Positions 16,340 to 24,219 of a DNA stretch of 24,425 bases are shown piece by piece. Under the pieces are notes generated by a model. That model had not been told where the DNA came from. It did no database searches and saw only the letters and a program-made list of their open reading frames with translations. The translations under genes were made by a program, and so were the position numbers. The DNA is from Ichthyosporea sp. XGB-2017a (lineage: Eukaryota; Opisthokonta; Ichthyosporea), in contig PDIM01010454.1 of the NCBI GenBank assembly GCA_002811675.1, forward strand, positions 1 through 24,425. Direction: 5' to 3'. Numbering within the stretch: position 1 is the stretch's first letter; every line of letters begins with the position of its first letter.

Positions 16340-18499
16340 TTACGCTTCGTATCTGCCCATGATTGAATTTGCTTTGGCTTGCTGCTTTCTATTTTCAACA
16401 ATGGATAGGCAAATGGCGATTGTTAAGGTTACGAAAACTGTTGTGAGCGCCCAGTACAACGAAATGTGATATCCAATAAAGGCCAGCTCCATTTTAACGC
16501 CTATGAACACTAAAATAAAGCTTAACGCTGTTGGTAAATATTTAAAAACATTCATTGCAGATGCCAAACAAAAGTAGAGTGCCCGAAGTCCAAGAATGGC
16601 AAAAATATTACTTGTGTATGCCACAAATGGATCCGTTGTGAGCGACAGAATAGCAGGAATAGAATCCAGGGCAAAGACCATATCCGTCACTTCCACTATT
16701 AACAGCACCACAAACAACGGTGTGACTGCAAAAGCACCGCATGGCAAAAATTTACAAACTAAGCCGCACAAATTGGATGTGTTGGGGTGTTCACTTGCAG
16801 TTTGGGGTCTTCCAAACGTCACCCTTCCACTGCTACTGTTTGAAGAGCTTAGCCCCTTTGTCCCAGTGCTATAACCAAACGATTGGCCGGTCACTACACT
16901 ACCTGATAAGTTTTCCTCTCCACTATTAAGCCTGACAAAGAAAGACTCATCATTAACGTCATTCGCCCTTTGGATAGTGACAAAATACCTCAAATACCTA
17001 ATAACACCCTTGTCTTCTTCTGTAGTTGGAATCGTCATTTGCTTTCCATCTGCAAAGACTTCAACAGGAGAAGATTCCGCTGATTCTTCCTCTGCAAAAA
17101 ACATTTTTACCCCAGTATATATCAAAAATAAACCGAACAAAATAAGAAGATATTCAAATCTTCGTATCAGAGCAACACCTGCCACGATAAACAGAGCCCG
17201 TAACACAACAGCTCCCATTATACCGAAAGACAAGATTCGCCTTTGCGCTTTGGCCGTCACTTTGAAACTAGAAAATATAGTCACAAACACAAACAGATTA
17301 TCCACCGACAAGAACTTTTCCAGACAATAACTTCCCAACCAAGTCAGAGCAATACGTTTTCCTCGGAGATTATAAAGCGCCGCAGCAAAGCAAAGCGCTC
17401 CAACAATATACCACAAGCTCTGAATAAAGGCACGGCGCATCCCATTTGGACTACTGGCCCTATTTGAGTTGCCAAGGACCCAAAGATCCAAGACGAGTAG
17501 CAGAATCACAACTGCGTGAAACGCCACGTAGAAATACATCACTTGATCTTCTCCTATTCCGTCAAACACCGCCGATTCCTTGTGTCCGAGATGGACAGCT
17601 TTCAGCCAAATGGCGGCATCTTTCCCAGATTCCTTGAGGAAACGAAGATCCCCTTGCAACTCAATAGAGGAGAGTGGGAAATCTCCCGAGATAGACACAA
17701 ACTGCTTAGCAAAGGAAACATCTCCCCTCTGTTTCAAAATGGAACTTTCCTTTTGAAATCCACCAACAAATTTCAAATCTTCTTCCTCAAAATCATACAA
17801 ATGGGTGCGGAAACTACTCTCAATAAATTCTGATGTATGATATTGCAAATATAACTCGAATGCAACCGAGCTGACATGGCGGTAGTCAGGATTGGGAATA
17901 TACGTTTGTATAAAATCCATAGAGACACTATACGTAAACAGTCCATCCCCTTTCTCCTCTACAGCAAGCTTCAAAGCCGCTTCCTCAGGAACAACCTCCT
18001 CCTCCTCCGAGCCACCCAGGTTAAACGGAATGATCTCCACAGAAAGAGGATTTACAGCAAGACGATTTTTCTTCTGCCCGTGTATCAGAAACCCCACAGC
18101 CAAAGGATCATCCTCCTCACTGCATCTGTCCCCGGGAAGAAACAACATGGCATTTTTGGGGATCATCTCGTCCACCTGGATATACTGCTCAGCAAGATTG
18201 AAGCCTCGTAATCGGGCCTCTTTTGCTATTCGTCTCCCATCCTTGGCCGCAAACGAAAACGTCTCCTGATCCAGCCCTGTTTTTGTGGCGGCATTATCAA
18301 AGGCATCCAGAGTAGGAAAGAGACTAATTTGCTCTGAGCGGTGCTGATTCTCCAAAGAAGGCCTCGGGAACATTCCTCCTAGGACCTCTGCCAGTCCTGA
18401 TTTGGCCTCGCTACTGCAAGTGCAATATGGCACCTTGAGAAGAAGAAGCACAAGAAGAAGATAAATCCCCCCCTCAAAATGACCCCGTCTTCGTGCCAT
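16340..18499 (-). CDS. TerC/Alx-family multi-pass membrane protein with secreted-type N-terminal domain
   Basis: 719 residues from the ATG at 18499. I chose this start because it begins a textbook signal peptide (MARRRGHFEGG, then a hydrophobic LLLVLLLL core). The frame stays open 88 codons upstream, but that part is an A/T-run-derived poly-Phe and Glu/Lys sequence and looks like 5' UTR. Residues about 30-315 form a soluble, acidic, extracytoplasmic domain that I do not recognise. The TerC domain follows (about 317-715, around nine membrane segments). The first repeat has LEKFLSVDNLFVF (E394, D400, N401); the second has VEVTDMVFALDSIP (E604, D606, D612) followed by TDPFVAYTSNIFAILGLRAL. These acidic membrane motifs define the family. 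Bacterial Alx and TerC relatives are linked to Mn2+ export and tellurite resistance, and plant relatives act in the thylakoid. A Ser-rich loop of roughly 110 residues separates the two repeats. Likely a cation transporter of the endomembrane system or cell surface. Ion and location are inference. Confidence 0.85.
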   Translation of the reverse strand: MARRRGHFEGGIYLLLVLLLLKVPYCTCSSEAKSGLAEVLGGMFPRPSLENQHRSEQISLFPTLDAFDNAATKTGLDQETFSFAAKDGRRIAKEARLRGFNLAEQYIQVDEMIPKNAMLFLPGDRCSEEDDPLAVGFLIHGQKKNRLAVNPLSVEIIPFNLGGSEEEEVVPEEAALKLAVEEKGDGLFTYSVSMDFIQTYIPNPDYRHVSSVAFELYLQYHTSEFIESSFRTHLYDFEEEDLKFVGGFQKESSILKQRGDVSFAKQFVSISGDFPLSSIELQGDLRFLKESGKDAAIWLKAVHLGHKESAVFDGIGEDQVMYFYVAFHAVVILLLVLDLWVLGNSNRASSPNGMRRAFIQSLWYIVGALCFAAALYNLRGKRIALTWLGSYCLEKFLSVDNLFVFVTIFSSFKVTAKAQRRILSFGIMGAVVLRALFIVAGVALIRRFEYLLILFGLFLIYTGVKMFFAEEESAESSPVEVFADGKQMTIPTTEEDKGVIRYLRYFVTIQRANDVNDESFFVRLNSGEENLSGSVVTGQSFGYSTGTKGLSSSNSSSGRVTFGRPQTASEHPNTSNLCGLVCKFLPCGAFAVTPLFVVLLIVEVTDMVFALDSIPAILSLTTDPFVAYTSNIFAILGLRALYFCLASAMNVFKYLPTALSFILVFIGVKMELAFIGYHISLYWALTTVFVTLTIAICLSIVENRKQQAKANSIMGRYEA
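16475..16519 (+). terminator. Candidate SMG1 poly(A) signals inside the antisense TerC gene
   Basis: AATAAA at 16475-16480 and 16514-16519 lie 143 and 182 nt after the SMG1 stop, on the SMG1 strand but within TerC coding sequence. They are the first exact hexamers I see downstream. Confidence 0.4.
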
Positions 18500-18839
18500 C
18501 CTTTCTTCTTCTACTCTCCCCTTTTCTTCCTTTGATTCCTCTTCCTGTGATTCTTCTCCTTCTCCTTTGGGTGTATTTCTTTGTTTGTTTGAGGATTTAT
18601 TCTGCGAATTATAAAAAGTTTTGCACAAAAAAAAATGAAAGAAAAGAAAAAAGAAAAAAAAAAGAAAAAAAAGGGTTTCGGCTCGCTTAGGTTTCGGGCT
18701 CAGCGCTAATAAGATATTTTGCTTGTCCTTCTTCCTTTCTTCTTTGTGTCTTCTTGCACACACTGTTCCTGGATACTTGGAGGCCTCAATGGGTAGAGGA
18801 AGTCAGGGAGAGGAGCACTGGTTTGTTATATCTTATTTA
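18500..18839. other. Promoter/5' leader of the TerC gene and 3' flank of its upstream neighbour
   Basis: This 340-nt spacer lies between two minus-strand genes in tandem. On the coding (minus) strand the part next to the TerC start is purine-rich, with T-runs further upstream (plus-strand A-runs at 18628-18671). The frame running through it continues the TerC frame upstream but is low-complexity. No separate gene is seen. Confidence 0.6.
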
Positions 18840-18841
18840 TT
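18836..18841 (-). terminator. Candidate poly(A) signal overlapping the stop of the 18840-20261 gene
   Basis: On the minus strand the gene ends TAC TAA TAA ATAAG. An AATAAA hexamer (18841-18836) begins inside the first stop codon, and a second in-frame TAA follows at once. If used, the 3' UTR would be very short. Confidence 0.3.
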
Positions 18842-20261
18842 AGTACATGCCAGTGGCTACCATTGCAACTAGGAAGAGAAAGGACACAATGTGGAAGATG
18901 TTCCATATTTCCCAAGCGAATTTCCAATGTCCGTCAAAGGGAACTGGGAACGCTGGATTGGTACCTGTCAATTTCTTCGAGGTATAGTTGACGTACATCC
19001 GAGTGAACTTTGACTGTAATTTAATGCTTTGCTCCTGAAACCTTGGTTGGTCAATCCCTGTCCGAATAATTGACTCCATCAGCTTGCCTCTACTTTCGGC
19101 GTGGCAACGGGTGTAATAATGTTCTGTAGTGTGGTCAATTGCATCCCAAGGCACATCGACTGCAGCCTTTCGAGCAGACAATGTCTTTATATTCGCTAGA
19201 ATATCATTCTCCTTTGCATATTTCCCTGTAAACAAATGCCTTACTTTTGCTTCATCATATATGGCTTGGCTTAAATCCAATGTCAATTTAACATCTGTTT
19301 CCATATTCTCCAACTCATGTTTGTCTGTGGTCTTGTAGGAAAACCCCTCAAACCATAGTGTGTAGCTAACCGTACCTTCATCAGGAAAGGAGCTGTGATC
19401 CCTTAGTAAGCACTCTTCACTTCTTTTACAGACCTGGATGGGCAGCTCTGGTGCAAAATATAGACCATCGGCAAGGAACCCCCCCTCCTTGTTTTCCTTT
19501 GTTTCAAATTTCTCTGCCAATGCCTCCCAGTGTTGCCATGCACTGTTCAAGGGACATGTTGTTATCTCTAGCTGCTTCTTATACAGAAGTTTGGACACCC
19601 AGCTATAGAACCCTTTCCCAAACAGTGCAAGGTTATCATCCAACATATCCTTCTCTTCACTGCTGTGAGAGTGTGAGGGAAAAGTATTGGTGTAGGTTGA
19701 GAATTCAAATATTTTCTGAGAATTCTGACTCGAGTCCCTTGGCCTGCTGATCAACCGCATATCAATATCCTCCCTTATGCTTCGTTCAGATGCAGCCAAA
19801 TCTTTACCTGTACGCTCATACGTGGAGAAGCACTTAAGATGCATATAGAAAGGGCGGTCACTTGTTTGCGATTGATACTCTGAAGCGAACTTTACTAAAC
19901 AGGGGGTCTTTTTCCCTTTGTCTGGGACAGTTAATTCAGCCTTGTATAAAATTCCATTTTCCTCGAATCCCTGAGGAATTTCCGTGTAGTGATTCGCTGG
20001 TGAGCTAGGAAAGGAGTAATCCTTTCTGTGGAAATAGAAAAACAATGTCCATAAGTTCCGCATGAACTGAGACTTCTCGCCCCCAACGTCCAGCTTCTCA
20101 ATTTCCTTAAAAACGGCATTGCGTCTCTCTGTGGCGTCTACGGGCATATTCTCTGGAGTGGTTGGGTACTTCAAAAGGTACTTGAAGTTGAGGACCACAA
20201 AAACCACATAGAGCACAAGGAGCACGGAGCACGCTAATTTGAAGGGAATGTTGAGATGCAT
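18840..20261 (-). CDS. Unrecognised protein with N- and C-terminal membrane segments (possible distant TMEM231 relative)
   Basis: 473 residues from the ATG at 20261. The frame is open for 58 codons further upstream, but that extension is polar and unlike a domain. The chosen Met gives a short N-terminus followed by a strong membrane segment (about residues 9-26, LACSVLLVLYVVFVVL). A second segment closes the protein (about 452-473, NIFHIVSFLFLVAMVATGMY). The roughly 420 residues between carry several Cys (for example CLVKF, LKCFSTY, TTCPLNS, QVCKRSEECLL) and an NYTS sequon, which suggests an extracytoplasmic domain between two membrane anchors. This topology, a strand pair around ENGILYKAELTVPDKGK, and the terminal GHWKFAWEIW before the last helix recall TMEM231, a ciliary transition-zone protein with W..VKFAW before its last helix. 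The similarity is weak and the assignment tentative. It is divergently arranged with the gene at 20970. Confidence 0.75.
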   Translation of the reverse strand: MHLNIPFKLACSVLLVLYVVFVVLNFKYLLKYPTTPENMPVDATERRNAVFKEIEKLDVGGEKSQFMRNLWTLFFYFHRKDYSFPSSPANHYTEIPQGFEENGILYKAELTVPDKGKKTPCLVKFASEYQSQTSDRPFYMHLKCFSTYERTGKDLAASERSIREDIDMRLISRPRDSSQNSQKIFEFSTYTNTFPSHSHSSEEKDMLDDNLALFGKGFYSWVSKLLYKKQLEITTCPLNSAWQHWEALAEKFETKENKEGGFLADGLYFAPELPIQVCKRSEECLLRDHSSFPDEGTVSYTLWFEGFSYKTTDKHELENMETDVKLTLDLSQAIYDEAKVRHLFTGKYAKENDILANIKTLSARKAAVDVPWDAIDHTTEHYYTRCHAESRGKLMESIIRTGIDQPRFQEQSIKLQSKFTRMYVNYTSKKLTGTNPAFPVPFDGHWKFAWEIWNIFHIVSFLFLVAMVATGMY

Positions 20262-20969
20262 AGTGGATGACTGACTGACTGGGTGGGTGGATGAAACAAA
20301 ACGATTTGTTAACCAGACTGGTAGATAGTGTAGGGAATTGTGTTGGCTGGATGAATGTTGGCTATACCCAGGACTGACGCTCTCGCAGGAAGGACCACTC
20401 TTGCTGACTCGTTTCCTCTTCAGGCGCACACACACACATGCGATATAAGAGACAGATACAAATCCAAAACTACAAAGAAAAGGAAAATCACACTCTGAAA
20501 ATAAAAATATAAAAAAAGAATTTTTCTATTATCGAGCGAGCTTGCGAGCGATTCCTCCTTACTGATCGACAATTTAAATACACTTTTAGGGCGTCCTCTG
20601 ATTGGCTCCTGGAATTTGGGCTACTATCTATAACCCTAAAGAAGAAAATGGCGAGCGAGCCGACCTTTAGGTCATTGCAATTTTTTTGCACAAAAAAAAA
20701 AGAGGGGAGCCGCTCCCTGCTGAATAAAAAAAAATTGATACTTCACACAAAAAAATCATAGCTCCCCTTGAAAAAACAAATTCCTTTCTTCTTTCGTTTT
20801 TTTTTCAAACCTTTTTTTTTCGATTTTAAAGAAATCCAATTGTAAAGGCAGGGGAGGGAGATTTGAGTCTTGTTAGTTGTTTGGTGATTTTAGCTGAGTT
20901 TACTTCACTAAACAAGAGAGAGAGAGTGTGTGTGTGTGTGTGTGTCTTTTGTCTTGTGCCTCCCTCAGT
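20262..20969. promoter_or_regulatory. Divergent promoter interval between two membrane-protein genes
   Basis: These 708 nt serve both 5' ends. Visible elements are two identical GCGAGCGA copies (20544-20551 and 20651-20658), a CCAAT box on the minus strand (ATTGG at 20601-20605), AACCCTAAA at 20632-20640 (telobox-like, Myb-type sequence), a tight inverted repeat GGGAGC-C-GCTCCC (20705-20717) with a further GCTCCCC near 20762, several A- and T-runs, and a GA/TG microsatellite next to the plus-strand gene. No coding sequence is supported. Which elements function is unknown. Confidence 0.5.
20915..20944. repeat. (AG)6(TG)9 compound microsatellite
   Basis: Six AG units run straight into nine TG units, ending 25 nt before the start codon at 20970. 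It lies in the probable 5' leader of the plus-strand membrane-protein gene. Confidence 0.9.
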
Positions 20970-22546
20970 ATGAAGATCCTTTCTCTTCTCAACTATCCCC
21001 CTGACCAGCAGCAAGGGTCAGTGATGAATGGGGAGCGAGAACTGCCCCATTATCGCCACGAGCACCTGCTTGTGTCTACTGAGGAGGAGGAAGAGGAGGA
21101 GGAGGGAGGGGGGGGACTGGGGGATCAAGGTGGGGTGGGGAGGAGAAGGAGGAGGGAGGAGACAGACATAAGAGGGGGGGAATCATGCTCCTCGGAAACC
21201 TCTCCTTTGCTGTATGCCCCCGCGCGGAGATTGTCCTCTTCCTCGGCGTGTTCCGGTGGGCGTGTACTGCGGGGCAGTGTGGAAGAGGCAGTCATGGTGG
21301 GATCAGGAGCAGGAGGGGGGGGAGGAGGTATGAAGATTGTGAAAGGGAGGAGGATCAAGCATATCTATGGGAGAGATTTGAGGGATGTACGCTGGATGAC
21401 TACTGATGAATTGCGAATGGTGAGTGTTTTGTCTTTAGTGTTACAATTGTTATGGGTAATACTCCTTTGAAGGAAAGTTTATTTATTGATGAATCCTTAT
21501 CTTTTTTCTTTTTAATTTGAATTTTCGCGTAGATTGTGAAGACAATCTTCTTCACTGTATTTTGCTTTGGAGTATACTCCGCTTTGTGTCTCTACCGTGG
21601 ACCTTTTACTACTTCACAAATCTCCATAAAGGAGTATTTGTTCCTTTTAACATTTTATCTGGGAAGCGGCTTTGTTCTTACCTCTTTTCTTCTCCCGAGG
21701 TTCCTGTACTTTTGTCTTCTCCACATCTTCTCCTTCTGTTTCCTGCTTACATTTACCCCTGGTCTTCATCTGGAAGGGAATGATAAAGAGATCATTGTAC
21801 TCAGTATCACAAAGACGCTAGTCAATTTCCCAGATCTTTATTTATTCATTCCCTTTGTCTACTTTGCGGGTGCCAGTACAGTCCTACAAGATATTGTCTC
21901 CATCCGCCAGAAACAGCCCCACTACTTCTCTTGGTTTGCGAAGCTCTTCCCGTCTAATTCTAAAAAGATTCTTTTTTTCAACTACTTAGGCTATTTTCTT
22001 CCTTTCTGTATCGGAATGCACATTAACTTTTTGGTTCTTCCCTCAATCGGCCTCCTCCCTCCACTGGAATTCTCTTACGAGAGCTTTTCAAAGTGGAGTG
22101 TGTCGCGAATTGTTTCTGTATCGCTGATTTCAGTTGCTGTTCTTATATTAGTAGCTTACCATTTTTATGTCATCTGGAAACATGGCAGATTTGTCGTCTA
22201 TGTGGTAAGTGGCATCGTACCTTTCGCTTTAACTTTCAAAGCTGCTTTTGTTTAACGTGCCTTTCCTTCCCTACTTTCTTAGACATGTTATTCCATTTAT
22301 AGCGCAATTTTGGTGGGAATTTCGTTCGTTGTTTCCCCAGAATTCGAATTTCATTTTCATCACTACTTTAATGCGTGTCTTCTTATCCCCCTGACACGCT
22401 ATTCAGACCTGTGTTGTGCGCTTACCCAAGGATTTCTGGCTGGGTACGCCTTTCAGGGCTATGCCGTATATGGATCTGCTGTGAATTGGGAACCAAAGAG
22501 TCCTGGAGCTGCTTCACAGTTCAATAGCGGTTTTGGGTTTGTCTAA
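20970..22546 (+). CDS. Polytopic membrane protein with the HHY...TR...G module known from fungal LCCL proteins
   Basis: Three exons, 20970-21419, 21533-22204 and 22283-22546, joined by GT-AG introns of 113 and 78 nt, both phase 0, give 461 residues. The alternative start at 21024 would drop 18 residues. Residues 1-150 are a hydrophilic cytosolic-type tail with poly-Glu and poly-Gly runs ending in WMTTDELRM. Residues about 151-445 carry seven or eight membrane segments, among them IFFTVFCFGVYSALCLY, YLFLLTFYLGSGFVLTSF, ILFFNYLGYFLPFCIGMHI and VSVSLISVAVLILVAY. The last part (about 394-430) reads EFEFHFHHYFNACLLIPLTR, then QGFLAGYAFQGYAVYG. Fungal LCCL-domain membrane proteins end in a very similar H.HHY...LL.P.TR...QG...G....G. 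pattern. There is no LCCL domain here. Function is unknown even for the fungal proteins, and the His cluster hints at metal or cofactor binding. Both the gene model and the membrane topology are well supported; the family link is from memory. Confidence 0.72.
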
Positions 22547-22827
22547 AACGGTAACGTGAAAGCTTCAGAAGGCCAAAAAATCGAGGATTGCGTCCTTTTC
22601 TCTCCTTATCTTTTATTGCCAAATGATTCGTCAACGAACATTTTCTCTAAAAAAAAGATGAAAACGAAAAAAAAAATAAAAAGAATGGAAGGTGATCCCA
22701 GTCAAGCCTTTCCTTAATTAATCTTGAAAATCATTTTCCCCATTATGAAGATCAATTTCAAAAAACAAAATAGATGAATTAAATTAAATAACAATCATGT
22801 AATGAGTTTTCTCTTCAGAAATTCAAT
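22547..22827. other. 3' spacer between convergent genes
   Basis: 281 nt of AT-rich sequence with AATAAA on the plus strand at 22675-22680 (129 nt past the upstream stop) and AATAAA on the minus strand at 22617-22612 (211 nt past the endophilin stop). The two candidate signals cross, so the 3' ends of the two transcripts probably overlap. No gene is seen. Confidence 0.55.
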
Positions 22828-24219
22828 CTAGTTCTCCATCAGTTCCACATAGGCTGCAGGGAACTTGCCCCTTGCACCATTGCACTCGCCCATATACCAT
22901 TCGTTATCGATTTTCTTGTGAATGTTGACAACATCATCAGCTGCTCATTAAATTTTATGCCAATATACGCACAAAAAAATAAAATGTTCATAAACAAAGT
23001 CAATAACAAAATAACAACTATCACAAAACGGTCAATCAAAGTTAAAACTTACCCAACAGAGGAAGTTCGTCATGTGAGCAAGGTTCGTAATCGTAAAGAG
23101 CACGGGCTTTCTGGTGAGTGGCAGGTACAGACTCACTTTCAGGGGTTGCTCTATTCACATCACCATTCATTGCACCCCCAGCGGCTGCCCCCATGTTACT
23201 GCCGTTGTCCTCAAAATTGAACTCGGGAGCTTTTGGAGCGATGCTGGGATCATGCAACTTTTCAATCAAGTTTGTCATGAGTTGATGACACTTGGAAAAG
23301 TAATCCATCTGCAGTGCGGCAAACTCTACAAGGTTTTGGTGCTGGCGATATTCGGTGTGTTGAAGGCCCCGCAACAATGCACGCACAGTTTCCTGCTGGT
23401 TATCGTAATTCATCTTGGCCCTCTTCAAGTCCTCCTCCGCTTGGGTCAACTTTTCGTAGTTTGAGGTGTTTTTCGCTTTAGATTTCGCTGCATCGAGATC
23501 AAGACGTTTGTTCTTCAACTCTTTCTTTTCCTTCTCAATTGTCTTCAATTCCCCGTCCTACAAATTCACATAAATCATAAAAACCAATAATAAGAACACG
23601 CCCGCTTCTCCCCCACTAAGACAGAAAAAACAACAATATCAAAAACGTACCAGAAAGGAATGTCCCGGAACGAGAAACTGATTCTTTACATTCTCAGTCA
23701 TAGTAGCCCAAGCTTCACCAATCTGATCCTGAACAGCACCAAATTTCACCAAAGCCTGCCCATATGGATTAGGACCTGCGGCAGAATGAGGTATTAAGGA
23801 GAAAAAAAAAGAAAAAATTAAAGCAAAGACCCCAAAAAAACAAAAGACAAAAAAACTTGTTAGGTGATCATCCCTTTCTATCTTTCTTGGAATCATTTTC
23901 TTTTCTACTTTTCACAAGACATACCGATATCATGACCAGATTCGATCATAGAACGGCCCAAAACCGAGGCAGGGCTTTCAGACTTGTCATTCTTGTTCAA
24001 CTTTTCGTACAATCTCAAGTTAGGATTTGGCTGAAGATATGTTTCTGTAGTCTTCAAAAGCCTCTCAGTTTGATGCTTCTGCTTCTCACACTTTTCACTG
24101 AGAGCAATAACCTCGGGATCAAACTCTGTCTTTTCCACATTTTTGGAATTGATTGCCTCCTCGGTCATCTGCTTAACACGACTAAAAGTCTTTCCGAAAC
24201 TAAACTTAGAATCACTCAT
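22828..24219 (-). CDS. SH3GLB: Endophilin-B-like N-BAR and SH3 protein (SH3GLB family)
   Basis: Four exons on the minus strand: 24219-23925, 23775-23651, 23557-23053 and 22940-22828. The GT-AG introns are 149, 93 and 112 nt (phases 1, 0 and 1), and the last acceptor has a weak pyrimidine tract. The protein has 345 residues; human SH3GLB1 has 365. The start is ATG 24219 (MSDSKFSFGKTFSR), giving the amphipathic N-terminal helix of N-BAR proteins. The BAR domain spans about 20-235: VEKTEFDPEV, ETYLQPNPNLRLYEKL, NPYGQALVKFG, FLVPGHSFLDGELKTIEKEK and KNKRLDLDAAKSK, all matching endophilin B closely. It continues through EFAALQMDYFSKCHQLM. A linker rich in Gly, Asn and Ala follows. The SH3 domain (about 288-345) has KARALYDYEP, EWYMGE and GKFPAAYVEL. 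Endophilin B bends membranes of Golgi, endosomes, autophagosomes and mitochondria and recruits proline-rich partners through SH3. I see no broken part. Confidence 0.9.

Noticed and set aside
18500-18763. 88-codon N-terminal extension of the TerC frame
   Set aside because: It encodes poly-Phe and Glu/Lys runs from homopolymers and would bury the clear signal peptide that starts at 18499.
20262-20435. 58-codon N-terminal extension of the two-anchor protein
   Set aside because: It is polar, Ser/His-rich and repetitive (tgactgactgactggg-type sequence). The Met at 20261 gives a natural membrane anchor start.
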